The position numbers and the translations under genes were made by a program. A stretch of DNA of 64,000 bases from NCBI RefSeq assembly GCF_964656455.1, contig NC_135716.1, positions 76,794,484-76,858,483 on the forward strand, written 5' to 3'. Positions 11,122 to 22,440 of the stretch are shown piece by piece. The stretch is from Halichoerus grypus (Eukaryota > Chordata > Mammalia > Carnivora > Phocidae). Under the pieces are notes generated by a model that was not told where the DNA came from, made no database searches, and saw only the letters and a program-made list of their open reading frames with translations. Each line of letters begins with the position of its first letter. The stretch's first letter is position 1.

Positions 11122-13308
11122 GTAAGTCCAAGGCAGGGCCTTGGCTGCTCCATCGCAGCGCAGTCACCACGAGGGCTGCCCGTCAGCAGCCGCACAGGTG
11201 CGGCGCCCGCTCCGTCACGGCTGACATGTAACAACCTCCCTCACGGGGACCATGATAGATACGTACATTAAATTACATGAAGGCCAAGGGCTTTTGAAAT
11301 TGCAGGAATCATTTAAAGGTGAGGGCTTATTTAAAACTTGCTTTATAATGTAATATGAAGGTCAGAGGCCAAAGCTCCCTTACTAAAAATTTATTTCCAA
11401 ATAGAAAGCTTAGAAGGTTTACAGCCATTTGTGCCGTCCACCCAACTCAAGAACTGTAAAAAAAAAAAAAGTGTTTTTAATTTGGCGTTAAGTAGGAAGA
11501 ACATACTTAAGTTCTCATACGGAATAAAAAAGTGAGCAAGTCATCCTTATTTTCAAAATCTAAACATATATTTGAGTTTTGGCAACTATTTCAAATTCAT
11601 AGATAATTAGTTCTGGTCACATTTTCATAAATATTACAAACATTTGGAAGAGAGGCTGCATTGTTGAATGCTTTTAATTTCCTTAGAACAAGTTTTTTAA
11701 AGCTGCAAATTTTATGTATGAATGATTTAAAGAAGCAGCAATTTAATGAAAAAATATGATTGGTTTACCTGAAAGCAATAAATCCCTCAATTTACCCAAT
11801 TTTGCAGCATGGAGCCCTCATCTTACCCAATTCCAAATGTGTCTCTTGACAATACAAAAAAAAAAAAAAATCGATAATGTAATAATAAGGAACACAAAGG
11901 ACAATAAATTATTACTTTATGGCCAGTATTAAGGTAAATTATTGGATATTATTATATTATTTATGAATATTTGTCTAATTCATACTTGAAATTTGTGTTC
12001 ATTACTATGTTTTCCTTCACAAATGCCATAAAAAGAATCGTTACCATTCAAGAGAACTTGTACTTTGTAGAGCTATATGCAAGGCAACCTAGTGGTGATT
12101 TTTAGGGCTGATTACACTAAATGTTCACACAGACAACAAAGACTGAGCCTTGGCCTTCCCATTCTGTAATTGAGGAAATCAGAGCTCAGAGTTCATGTAA
12201 TTTGATCAAGGCTCCAAAGCCAGATGAGCCTGGCTTTTTTGTGTGGCCTTCATCCACTCTGCCGCCTGGGTCCTGGTCCAGTTACAAACTCTCCAAGAAA
12301 CGCATGACACAGCAAGGGCCGAAACTGAAAGGGAGCAGAAAACCATGGTTAGACAATACTCATAATTCAGTATTTTACTGAGCACAGCAAGATAATCTTC
12401 AGATTTAGCAATACCTACCTTCTAAATAACAGCAATAACGATAGCATCCGCTATAGCTCTAGTATTTAGACCTTCTAAAAATCCTTTCTTCCAAGCATTT
12501 TGTGAAGCAAGTAAAGCACATGTCACATTGTTTTCAAAAAGGTGGGAAAACGGAGGCACCCTGAAATGGTTAGTAGCATGCCCTCTGTGTCATGCATTTC
12601 CTTCAGGCGCACGTGCAATTTACACGGATCAAGTGGCCACTCTCTGAAGCACCGCGTTAGGCGAAGGAGCTACCAAAGCACACAAAAAGAATAAGAGATA
12701 AGCAGAGCTTGACTTGGTGAATCTGAAGTGCTACCTGGAACAGAGATAGAAAAATACAAGGTTATATTACAATGATGCCACAAGGGAAAAATGGCCAAAA
12801 AGGTCTCTGAGGATGAAAAAGGAAAAATTTCCACCTGGTTAGTGAGCAGCTTGCTCAGATCTTACGTGCCTTAAATTCCAGCCCAGTGCTGTCAAAGGAA
12901 CCACCTGGCTCAAGCAAAGCCTTCCTCCATAGCCTCTCCAACATTCCCCTTGCGCAGACAGGAGGTCTGTGTTACGCTGAGCATGTGCAATTGAAGCTGA
13001 GGTGGCCTCTCCATAGAAGTAGTGCAGCTTTGAGGGGTCCAGTTCAGTAGCCAGACATCTACCTGATGCAGCTCCAAATTGACCACAAAATATTGACAAT
13101 CACAGCAATCCCATTAATGGAGTGAAGAGTGAACAGATGAATCCCAACACACTCAGTCTCTCTCCATCTCCCCAAACTCCAGCAGTCATATGGATCCTTA
13201 CCTTCCCTTTACAACTCTGGAGTCACTGATACTCTTTGTGTTACTCGGTCCTCTTTTGTCCTAGCCTGAGTGACTCTGATTGGTTCAATGTGTTTTGTCT
13301 TCATTTAG
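11122..13308 (+). other. ST18: Last coding-to-coding intron of ST18
   Basis: The intron runs from GTAAGT to TTTAG. It is AT-rich, with A-runs at 11460-11471 and 11857-11870. A MIR-like piece is listed separately. I recognise nothing else in it. Confidence 0.8.
12130..12290 (-). repeat. MIR-like fragment, antisense
   Basis: ATTCTGTAATTGAGGAAATC, CAGAGCTCAGAGTTCATGTA and AGGCTCCAAAGCCAGATGAG resemble the complement of MIR, with high divergence. Confidence 0.6.
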
Positions 13309-13449
13309 GGGCCTATCAGTGAGCAGAATTTTGAAGCATATGTAAATACACTCACAGACATGTACAGCAATCTGGAACGGGACTATTCCCCGGAATGCAA
13401 AGCTCTGCTGGAAAGTATCAAACAGGCAGTGAAGGGCATCCATGTGTAG
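13309..13449 (+). CDS. ST18: ST18 (MYT1 family), last coding exon with stop
   Basis: This terminal coding exon follows the acceptor TTGTCTTCATTTAG and encodes 46 residues before a TAG stop at 13447-13449. It begins [15 protein letters not shown] and ends [15 protein letters not shown]. The pattern EQNF-AYV-TLTDMY ... KALLE-IKQAV-GI-V is the hallmark C-terminal tail of MYT1-family factors. The detailed residues ([16 protein letters not shown]) fit ST18 better than the paralogues as I recall them. Phase 0 joins cleanly to the preceding exon after LPQM, so the three exons give one continuous 128-residue C-terminus with no stop or frameshift. The gene therefore looks intact here. The tail is a predicted helical interaction segment, and no enzymatic role is expected. 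Confidence 0.88.
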   Translation, partial: GPISEQNFEAYVNTLTDMYSNLERDYSPECKALLESIKQAVKGIHV

Positions 13450-13737
13450 GACCACCGCGCTGCCGGGCAACAGAAATTACAAACAGCAGTTAACATAGAC
13501 GGATCTGGAAGGGGCTCCTGTGCTGCTAAGGCACGTAGGTTGCCGTACTGCATTTACAATTGCAACATTGCACTAATTTTTTTCCCCCAGCTGACATAAA
13601 AAGGAAAGAAAAACTATGATAGACTCTTTGGATTAAAAGCAATGCAGTCAAATACTAGATCTTATTTATTTTCATATGTTTTAATTTTATTTCTTCATTG
13701 CACTCTTTTGGGTTTTTTTTTTGTAAAGTATATGTAA

Positions 13738-13743
13738 AATAAA
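13738..13743 (+). promoter_or_regulatory. Proximal polyadenylation signal AATAAA
   Basis: A canonical AATAAA hexamer lies 289 nt after the stop codon, followed within 40 nt by T-rich sequence (TTTTTATATTTTATTTATTT). It would give a short 3' UTR of about 0.3 kb. Use of this site is inferred. Confidence 0.5.
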
Positions 13744-14638
13744 TGTGACATTTTTATATTTTATTTATTTCTAATCAAAGAGTTTTTTATCTTTTAACTG
13801 CATTTTGAAGTCTGCCATATTTTTACAAGTGTGTTTATTAATTTATTTTCCAATAGAATTTAAATAGAAATGCTATTCTCAAATCACATACCTTGCTGGG
13901 TTTAAATGAGAAAACAAAACAGTAAGAAGGAAATCCTTGTCTAAGGACTGCACTATGGTCCAGTTTGATTTTTATTGCACACTTCTTTTCCTCCCTTTCA
14001 CTGGCTTTTGTATTTATAAATGGGCTTGCCGTGAGGTGCAGGGAAGAAATAAGAAGATAAATGGCGCCCACTAGTGGGAAATGCGCACTCACAGAAGCAC
14101 AGTGTACTGGAAAACAGCCTGTTCAGAATTTGTTAGCAATAATTAAATAGAGCAATCAGCAAAGTATTCGACTTGGCTGTACGGTTTTAGTTAATATGAA
14201 TTATTTATTTGACATGTTTTAAAGAAACATAAGCTTTTTTAGTGATGCAGATTTGTCTGTTTGTTTTTCAAGTCATATCAGATAGTTGGCAACTCTTATC
14301 CCAAGATGAGAAATAAGAGTTGATGTGACCAGCCAGGCTTTCCTGCCATATGTTGGTACAATATACAAGTGACAATATTGATGTAGATTTGTACTTAGCA
14401 AATACAAACACATCCAAATGGAAAATTCTGTAGATACCATATCCCCTGAAATAGCATTTATCTTACTGGGTGGACTGGAAAGGAATGGGAAATATAGTAA
14501 CACATGAAAAAAAAAACATTACTCCGATCCAAGTCATTACTTTCAGCGCTGGTGACATTGTCTTACCCTCCGTAGGCAACAGGGAAACTTTCAATTTGAT
14601 AAAAATCTTTCCATAGAACTACAAGTGCTACAAAGTAT

Positions 14639-14690
14639 ACACATTCACACACACACAGAGACACACTCTCACACACTCACACACGCACGA
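14639..14690. repeat. (CA)n-rich simple repeat in the 3' UTR
   Basis: An imperfect AC-dinucleotide tract is broken by AGAG, TCTC and GCAC interruptions. The interruptions predict low instability. Confidence 0.85.
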
Positions 14691-15752
14691 AATCTTGAAT
14701 TTCTGGATGGATCAGAGTTTAGTAGTTGCTATAGTAAAGGCAATGTCTATTTCAGGGATTGTAAAGTAGTGAAGCATTGTTTCAGAAGTTTTTTTATATT
14801 TATTTTTTTTAAGAAAAAGGTATAGACAACCAGCTAAACTGCCTTTTTGGTGTGCACACACACCTCGTGTGCAATGTGCCTCCGTGTAAATGGACACTTG
14901 AACTTAGTGTGGGCTTAATTTTCTGTGCTATAACAAAAGTGTTTATTTTTTATTAGCCTCATGGATATGTAGACTGAATGTGATGGCACTCACAGGCTTG
15001 ATATATTCCACTGTTATTACTGTTACCTGCACAAACGAAAAGTAATATCAACAGTAATTCCACTCCCATGACACTGTGGTCATTGTTATGTACTAAGGTG
15101 GGGCTTATCTTCGGTTTGGGGTTCATTTGAACCCTTGAATCTTAGTTTAGTGAAAATGAGATGTCTGTTCTTAGGTAGGAACGGTGTTTATTTAAAAATC
15201 ACTTTTAAAAAAAGAGCTACCATATGTGCTGTCTATTATAAATGGGACACCAAACAAAATTTTCTATTAAAGTTATGTACTTGCAAACATTTTGCTATAC
15301 AGTACTTGATAGATGCATACAAATAAGTTCACTTATTACAAAGACAAAAGTTTAATTTGCTAAATATTTTAACAAGTTTGTTATATATTTTATTTAATTT
15401 AAAAGAAATCTCTTACCAACCTATGTATTTATTACTATAATTTACTATGACTTCGGGTTAATTTATTTGTGTTTGCATAGTTTGAGCAGACTGTTTTGTG
15501 AAGTATGTTTGTATTTATTTGCCTCCTTTGTACTTGATGTGTTTTGTAATGTGCACTGATTTTTTTCCTTTCGACTCTGTTAATGATAGATACTGTAAAT
15601 TGGGTCTTTTGTAAACAACAAAAAGGCAATGATGTATGCATTTTTTTAATTTGAAGTAGCTTGTTTGTATACTGTTTCTTCAAACAATTAATATTTCTTA
15701 CATCAAAGCAACAAAATTGTGTTCAGTGCTGTACATTTGGTGTATGGTAGGA

Positions 15753-15758
15753 AATAAA
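15753..15758 (+). promoter_or_regulatory. Distal polyadenylation signal AATAAA
   Basis: A canonical AATAAA is followed by a GT/T-rich downstream element (GAGTTTTGCTGTGCTCTTTC) 10-40 nt later, the standard layout of a mammalian cleavage site. Repeats and intergenic sequence resume beyond it, so it is the likely main transcript end. A diverged copy of this block lies 1.7 kb downstream. Confidence 0.65.
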
Positions 15759-15785
15759 AATTGATAATGAGTTTTGCTGTGCTCT

Positions 15786-17130
15786 TTCTTGGGCCACTCT
15801 TTCGAGACCATTGTTGCCGTTCCGTGAAAAGCACTGTCTCGGAGGACCTCTGCTGAGGTGGACTACCCCAGTCAGGTAGTGCTGATGCATTTCGGTTCTG
15901 CCAACCAGTCTGCCTGCCTTATTATTTCATCCCTAGTGGACAGGATTTTTTGCCAACTGATAAGTTGTCACAGCCTTTGGCTCAGTAGACACATCCAGAA
16001 CAGTGGCTACCTTTGATGTAAGGGAAAATTTGCTAGCACTAACAGGTGATTCACCTGTATCTAGCGAGCGATTAAGATACAGGCCCCACCCTGCTAATTG
16101 CTCGATTGCTTTGGGTACTTGAGTGTATCTCTATATTCGTACAAGCCAGCTGAATTCAAATTAAAGAAAAGTAATAATTAATTCTTGACAGAACCTCCTT
16201 TGCTTGTGTGTTTTTCCTATCTAATGTCAAACAGTCAGCTTAATTTAATTTTCCAGTTTCCGCCTAGATTTACACATCTCTAGGACTGGTTGACATTTAT
16301 ACTCAATGTGGTAAGACCCATGTAATCCATGTAATGAAGAAAAATTGACTGAAGAGAAGTCTGGATCCCCAGAGAACGCCAGGGCTGTACTTGGGTAGAC
16401 CTATGCGGGACAGGGCTTGGCACACAGCCCCTAATGCACAAGATAGCCTGCTCTGAGTCACCAAATCCATTCGTACCAAACGTGCGTACGATACACCCTG
16501 TGAAAACAGATCACAAGATGCAAATCTGCTCAGCTGTGTTCTTAGCTCACCCTTCGCAGAGGATGTGTATCTTACCCTGACTGCGATTTCTCATCAGGAA
16601 CTGGCATCTGTGTCCCTATCTCCCAACATATCAGGAGTACCAGTCCTATTGGAAATAAGAGAGTGATCGCTAGGCTTCATACATTCATACAATAGAGGTT
16701 TAATTCGAGGATGTTTATGCCAGGCCCACTTCCTGGCTTCCACATCCATTCAACCCAGTGAGGGACAATGGAATGAGTGACAGGTACTGTGATGGCCGTG
16801 TGTACGGGCTCCTGTGGAAACAGTGTGCAGAGGCACCTAACAAACTCCATTCCCGGAAAAGTGCCGGTGACGGGTGCGGGGCAGGTTCCAGGAAGGGCAT
16901 AGCAGGCAGCAGGAACCGCATGTGCAAAAGCATGCTGGTGAGACAGATCATCAACCAAGCAGCCTCCGGTAATGAAAATATCGAAAAAGTAGTGAGAAGT
17001 GAGAAGATAAGAGGCAAAGAACAAAGGTAAGTGTCAGAGGGGGTCACACTATAACCGGCCACGTTGAGGGGTACCAATTTCCACAAGCAGACTTCAGAAT
17101 GCCCAAGGAAGCTTTAAAACCAGAGAATGA
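15786..17130. other. Intergenic sequence just past ST18
   Basis: No gene is recognised. Part of it (about 16740-16950) is GC-richer and resembles antisense L2 (GGAAGGGCATAGCAGGCAG, CGCATGTGCAAAAGCATGC). Overlapping open frames on both strands at 16677-17086 have no family features. Confidence 0.55.
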
Positions 17131-17344
17131 GGGACACCTGGGGGGCTCAGTCGGTTAAGCGTCTGCCTTCAGCTCAGGTCACGATCCCAGGGTCCTGGGA
17201 TCGAGTCCCACATCGGGCTCCTTGCTGAGCGGGGATCCTGCTTCTTCTCCCTCTGCCTGCCATTCCCCCTGCTTGTGCTCTCTCTGTCTCTGTCTCTCTC
17301 ACGCGCTGACAAATAATTAAATGAAACCTTTAAAAAAAAAAAAA
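17131..17344 (+). mobile_element. Can-SINE, plus orientation
   Basis: This is a full copy with a GGACACCTGGGGGGCTCAGT head, a GGTCACGATCCCAGGGTCC box and a CT-rich tract. The tail is mutated (CAAATAATTAAATGAAACC). Flanking duplication is weak (AATGA), and the copy is more diverged than its neighbours. It separates the ST18 poly(A) region from that region's downstream duplicate. Confidence 0.92.
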
Positions 17345-17389
17345 TGACAGGATCGGATTTCCACTGGAGATAATGATTATTCTAGCAAT

Positions 17390-17546
17390 TCAAACAATTA
17401 GTATTTTTACATCAAAGCAAGAAAAATGTGGAGTGCTGTACCTTTGCTGTACAGTAGAGCATAAGAATTGGTAGTGAGTGTTGCTGTGCTTGTTTTCAGG
17501 CTACTACATAGAGACCATTCTCACCATCCACGAAAGGTGCTGGGCC
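17390..17546 (+). repeat. Diverged duplicate of the ST18 poly(A)-site region
   Basis: From TCAAACAATTAGTATTTTTA to GAGACCATTCTCACC the sequence aligns nearly collinearly with 15680-15836. Shared blocks include TACATCAAAGCAA, GTGCTGTAC, GTTGCTGTGCT/TTTGCTGTGCT and GAGACCATT. The position of the AATAAA reads CATAAG here, so the signal is lost. It lies about 1.7 kb downstream of the original. Confidence 0.8.
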
Positions 17547-17869
17547 TTCAGACACAGAAGTAAAATGCTTCCACTTGAACCAAGGGCCCGGATGAAAAAA
17601 AGGAGCTGCCTCACCAGAAAAAGTTTTAAAAAATGAGACTTGTTATGATACATCAATGATTTCTTATTATTCACAAAACTAATGTTTTCTACATCTCTCC
17701 CCACACATTATGTCCGTTTTAGTGTGGTCTGGGAATAGTACCCTGCTATTTCCTCTCATTAGTCAGCAGATAATTATAAAGTAAGCAGATTTAATTGGCT
17801 AATGGCTGTCTACACTATCAGACAGAATCAGTGAAGCCTGGTATGCTGTGCCTCATGAAATCTTCAGCC

Positions 17870-18010
17870 ACATTTATGGAGTAAATATCAGCGTGCCCAA
17901 TTAAACTGACGGGAAAACTGGTGCTCAGGGAAGTGAGTAACCTGCCCAAGATCAGAAAACTAGGGAACGGCAGTCAGGACTCGACCTCTTTCCACCATTT
18001 TGAAGACGTA
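17870..18010 (-). repeat. MIR SINE, antisense
   Basis: GACGGGAAAACTGGTGCTCA, AGTGAGTAACCTGCCCAAG and GGCAGTCAGGACTCGACC match the complement of MIR. Confidence 0.7.
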
Positions 18011-18189
18011 ATCCGTGCCGATCAGTCTAGTCGCCTGTCAGATCCCGCCTCACCTGTGAGAAAGAAAACAAGAATTGGTTCAGATCAAGATGTATGCTAG
18101 AGCCCAGACATGCCCCATATTCCTAAGTCTTGACATGGTAAGAATGCTTACCTACAATTACTGACAGCCTCCTGGTGCCTCAAAGCCCT

Positions 18190-18360
18190 GAGCTGGCTCT
18201 CCTAGGCTTCACAGCAAAACTGTGGTGGGTATTATGAGCAACATTATACAGATAGAAACCTGAGGCTTAGACAGAATCCAGAATTTGCTTGATGCTCCAG
18301 AGATAAGCACCGGGGTCAGGATTCAACCCGGCTCTGACCCACAGAGCAGCTCCTGTCCCT
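18190..18360 (-). repeat. MIR SINE, antisense
   Basis: GTGGGTATTATGAGCAAC, GATAGAAACCTGAGGCTTAG and GGTCAGGATTCAACCCGG match the complement of MIR. Confidence 0.75.
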
Positions 18361-19024
18361 CCTGCAGATCATCATTACTGTCTCTAGCCAACCCCCAGCT
18401 CGGGACCCCCATCCTAACCTCCTGCCGGTCAAAGTCTGTGGGCAAGAGGCGGTCAGTTTAATCACCACTCCAGATAAAGTTGTTCAAAGAAGCATCATTT
18501 ACACATTTAAACCACACTATTATGATGTATTTTTCTTGTAAAGGCATATCATAAAAATATGACACTTTAATCATTTATTTGATGAATTGGGATTGAAAAT
18601 CTTAATACGGGTTGTAATAACAGCCAAACTATGAAGAAAATGTAAATAACTCATTTTTTTTTAGGGCAAAACAACATAATTATTGTGTTCCGTCACTAGC
18701 TGCTTCGTGTATGCTTGACAGTTTTGGATTGACCTCTGACAAATAAAAGTTCGCTGTGTACCGACCTTAACCAGCTATTAAATATTTAAAAACATAAAGA
18801 GAACGTGAAGTTCCCTGATCTTAAGAAACAGCTGTTGTTCCAAAATTGTCCCCTCAAATATGTATTACTATATATAAATATAGTCATTTTTCTTCTGTGA
18901 CTGATTACCTTGTTTGGCTTGAGATAAAATCCAGAGTTGGCTAGATATTTTGAAGAATGGCACTTTGAGGATTTGACACCCTAATAATGCTTTTAAAGGA
19001 TCAAACTTTCAACCACTGGAAATC

Positions 19025-19052
19025 TTTGTAAATATTTATAAATATTTACAAA
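19025..19052. repeat. Perfect 28-bp AT-rich palindrome
   Basis: The arm TTTGTAAATATTTA is followed directly by its exact reverse complement TAAATATTTACAAA with no spacer. Confidence 0.95.
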
Positions 19053-20111
19053 AATATTTAGGCTAGTGTACTTGAATTTCAAAAATTAAAGGGAGACCTT
19101 TCAAGGACCAGAAACATCCACACACATGGCTGGCTGTGCCCAGGTCTCAGTGAGCGGTCTTTCGACATGCCTCTACAATTGGGTTGTGTCCATTAACATG
19201 AGTTTACTATTCCAGGAAATTTCTGCCCAGGAAGAAAAATTGAAAATGTTTTCATTATTTGTTCCAGGAACTTCTTAACAATATATTTATCTGAATGGCA
19301 ACTACTCAAGGTCCTCTCAGAGTAAATACCCATCTCAGAACAACAGCCAGCCTAAAATGACTGTTTTCTCTTCGAGACTCACTTTGAACCCCAGCTTTGC
19401 TGTGGTGTCTCTTCTAAACCTTTATGTCATGATTCTACCTGATTCCAACCACACTCTTGTTAAAAAGTCCTCCTTAAATCAGATCCCCCAAACCACATAC
19501 ACACCCAGCATTTACCTTCCCCTCTCCTCAGATGCGAAGACTCTGTCAGGGTAAACTAAGTTTTGTTGTATCAACAGATCATTTTGTCTGTATTCTGGAG
19601 GATTTGACAGGCCCAGGTAATTCCTACACCCAACCATGCATACAGAGCTGTATCTTCAATTTTTCAGCAAGCAGGTGCATCGATGGCTCAATTTTGAATC
19701 ACCCGAACACCTAAAAGCTTAACTCTAAAGATTTTCAATAACCTCCTTGGATACTTCTGTGAACATAAAGCAAGACTGAATGTTTTATTCTCTCCCACAT
19801 GTCCTTTTCCATCTCTGGTGACCATCCTGATCAGTAGGAAAATATAAACCATCAACAGAACCAGGGGAGGAAGAAGAAAAAGAGCAGAGGGAGGAGGGAG
19901 CGAAAGGGAAAGGGAAGAAACAAGGACAAGAAAAGTTATCATTCCTTGATAACATAAGGATTTTGAAAAGTAAATAAAAAGTGAATTCAAATTCCTTACA
20001 GAGAACAGCAGAAGCTAATCCATGGTCCTGGACAAGCGTGAAGCCGGCTCACTGTACCCATAAGTACTCCAAAACATTGTGAAGTGTTTTGTTGTTTGTT
20101 TTTTTTTAAGG

Positions 20112-20135
20112 GTGTGTGTGTGTGTGTGTGTGTGT
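20112..20135. repeat. (GT)n microsatellite
   Basis: An uninterrupted GT tract of about 12 units follows a T-run and AAGG. Confidence 0.95.
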
Positions 20136-20136
20136 T

Positions 20137-20300
20137 TTAACATTTATTCAGTGCTTAATGTTCACCAGGAATTTCTCAAATGCTATACACATATAACTCT
20201 CACTACAATTCTGTGAATTCAGAATTATTATAATCATTACGTATTTTGAAGAGGATTCACAAAGCGGTTAAGTAATTTGTGCACAGCTGAGGACATCTTA
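20137..20300 (-). repeat. MIR-like SINE, antisense
   Basis: ATTTATTCAGTGCTTAATG, ACTCTCACTACAATTCTGTG and GCGGTTAAGTAATTTGTGCA follow the order of an antisense MIR. Confidence 0.65.
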
Positions 20301-21040
20301 CACTTTCACCTCTTCTCAGCTCTTCCCCAAAAATGCTGCTTAGTTCCATCCGTCCTGCGAGCCCTCCCCTCAGCCTCGGGCCCTCCTGCCCCTTCCCTGA
20401 CTCTGCCTTCCTGCACTTCCAGCACTATCCACAACCACAGGGGCTGAGCATTGAATTATATCTGGTACCACAGCAGATGTAGAAATATCTGGGGCACATG
20501 GGGTTGAATAATCTATAGCTTTAAAATGAAATTCTCCTCCTTTTACTTATTGTCAATGTAACTGCTAGAAAATGTAAAGTTGCTTGTGTGAATTTCACTA
20601 TGTGTCTGTCTGACCATTCCTTCTGCAAAAAAACAGAAGAATGTTCAAAAAGAAAATCTGAGAAAATATTCTACTTTTACTTTTTCTACAGCTTAGAAAT
20701 CACAATGTTTTTTGTTTGTTTGCTTGCTTTTTGAGGGAGAAATCCTCCAAATATGAAAACATCTGAGAACTATGATAACTTTTATGTGTTCAGACGAAGA
20801 AGCAAAGTGGCTAATCAGACCGTAAGATCCATACATATATCAAATAAGCTAGCATAACCTGAAAATCTAGCCATTTTAGCTTTTTTTTCCCCCCACAAAA
20901 CCAATCTACAGAACGAAATTCTATTTTAAAAGATTACTGTAATAGTTGGAATCTTCTTGTTTGTTTATTTGCTTGTTTTAGTGCATAGCTACATACAGTG
21001 CTGAATTAGAGGCTTAGAGAACCTAATAGAAATTAGAAAC

Positions 21041-21277
21041 CCAGGGCGCCTGGGTGGCTCAGTTGATTAAGCATCCGACTCCACTCTTGATTTCAGCTCA
21101 GGTCATGATCTCAGGCTGGTGAGGTTGAGCCCCACATCAGCTTGTCCCTCTCCCTCCCCCTCTACCCCTCCCCCTCTGCTCCTCCCCTTGCTTACAGGCA
21201 TGCTCTCTCTCAAATAAATAAATAAATAATAATAAATAAATAGATAGATAAATAAATAAAAATTTTCAAAAAAAAAA
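21041..21277 (+). mobile_element. Can-SINE with expanded tail
   Basis: The head GGGCGCCTGGGTGGCTCAGT is intact. The body lacks part of the middle, and the tail has expanded into an AAAT/GATA array before an A-run. The target-site duplication AGAAATTAGAAAC / AGAAATTAGAAAA occurs at 21028-21040 and 21278-21290. Confidence 0.94.
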
Positions 21278-21298
21278 AGAAATTAGAAAACCAAAAAA

Positions 21299-21414
21299 GG
21301 AGCGTGCCTGGCTCTGGCTGACTTAGTTGATAGAGCATGTGACTCTTGATCACTAGGTGGTGCGTTCCAGCCCCAAGATGGGCATGGAGTCTACTTAAAA
21401 AAAAAAAAAAAAAA
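21299..21414 (+). mobile_element. Short tRNA-like SINE of an older carnivoran subfamily
   Basis: GTTGATAGAGCATGTGACTC and TTGATCACTAGGTGGTGCG keep the tRNA-Lys-like box A and box B arrangement. There is no CT-rich body, and an A18 tail follows CTACTT. It sits directly behind the preceding Can-SINE but belongs to a different subfamily. Confidence 0.85.
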
Positions 21415-22295
21415 TCAAGTGGATTTCTCTTCCTTTACTGAAGCACAATCCTTTATTAATAAAGAAAACAGAGTTCATTGCTGCCACAGGAGAACATTGC
21501 TTCTGGAAGGGGAAAGGCAACCAGGGAATATTTATTTATATTGTGGGGGGCTCTGGTTTAAGACAGATCTCTCCATGGCAGTGCTTAACTGGGATTAAGT
21601 AAATTTCATGATATAATGGCGACAATCATTGGACACAGGTTAAGAGGTGAGCATTTTGAAGGGAGTCTTGGAGGCTCAACAGCTGTTTGATGCTATCTAT
21701 TAAAAATTGATAGCTCTGATATCCATTTAAATAGATTTTGGGGGAGGAGTTTCTGAAATGAAAAATAAAGTTATTTGCAACTCTATCAGCCTGGGCAGAA
21801 TTTCCTGGAATTGTAAAGTCAAGTGGATAAAGACACTGCAATAATATAAATTAGTTGCATTAATGTATATGGTAAGCTATGTGGGATAGATAGTTTCTGC
21901 TCTCCAAGGTAAATCTGCAGAGATTTTATTGTGGGGGTGAGGAATCCTGAGGCCTTAAGAGCTGGCAAGCATGGCTGACTGTGGGAACCTTTCTAGGTAT
22001 GGGGACAACACAGGTTCTCAGAATGTAGTAGGAGCAAGCCTATTATCTACTAACAACCGTAGCACAGCCTGACCATAGACACCTCAATCCAACACTCCTT
22101 CATTGCATGTATCTGGGAAGGGGCCAATAGAAAGCATACACACAGTCTTTGCCCTTAACACAAAGACATATGAACATGAGTTAGTCAAAACTGATGAGTA
22201 GAGAGGTAGAGTAGAGCCCAAAGGAGGGATGTCTAATGTAAACCAAAAGCTGCTGAGCATATGTAATCTTAGTCTCTGAGGCATATGTAATCTTA
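21415..22295. other. Intergenic sequence, no feature recognised
   Basis: I see only short open frames and no recognisable repeat in this stretch. Confidence 0.5.
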
Positions 22296-22440
22296 GAAAG
22301 TCCCACAAGGCAGATATTTGTTTCTATATCTTACACAAGGCTCAAAAAAGTTAAGTCATCTGTTTAAGATCACCCAGCTGGCTATGAAATAGCTAGAATT
22401 CAAACCCAAGTTTGTCTGACTCTAAATATCATGGTTCTCC
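22296..22440 (-). repeat. MIR SINE, antisense
   Basis: AAAAAAGTTAAGTCATCTG, GATCACCCAGCTGGCTATG and AATTCAAACCCAAGTTTGTC match the complement of MIR. Confidence 0.8.

Larger units (their letters stand above)
13450..15780 (+). other. ST18: ST18 3' UTR (about 2.3 kb, long form)
   Basis: This region follows the TAG stop and carries no long frame. It is AT-rich, with several AU-rich blocks (for example TATTTTATTTATTTCTA near 13757-13773) that could affect mRNA stability. It contains a CA-rich simple repeat (14639-14690) but no recognisable SINE or LINE insertion. That absence is unusual for this window and suggests constraint. The end is set by the distal AATAAA at 15753 followed by a T/GT-rich stretch (GTTTTGCTGTGCTCTTTCTT). 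Cleavage around 15775-15785 is inferred and has not been observed. Confidence 0.7.

Noticed and set aside
10870..11271. 133-codon frame starting with ATG
   Set aside because: Only 10978-11121 is exon, and both splice sites are strong. The rest is intron read-through.
16677..17086. Overlapping frames of 115, 123 and 90 codons on both strands
   Set aside because: Both strands are open only because of local composition. There is no family motif, and part resembles antisense L2.
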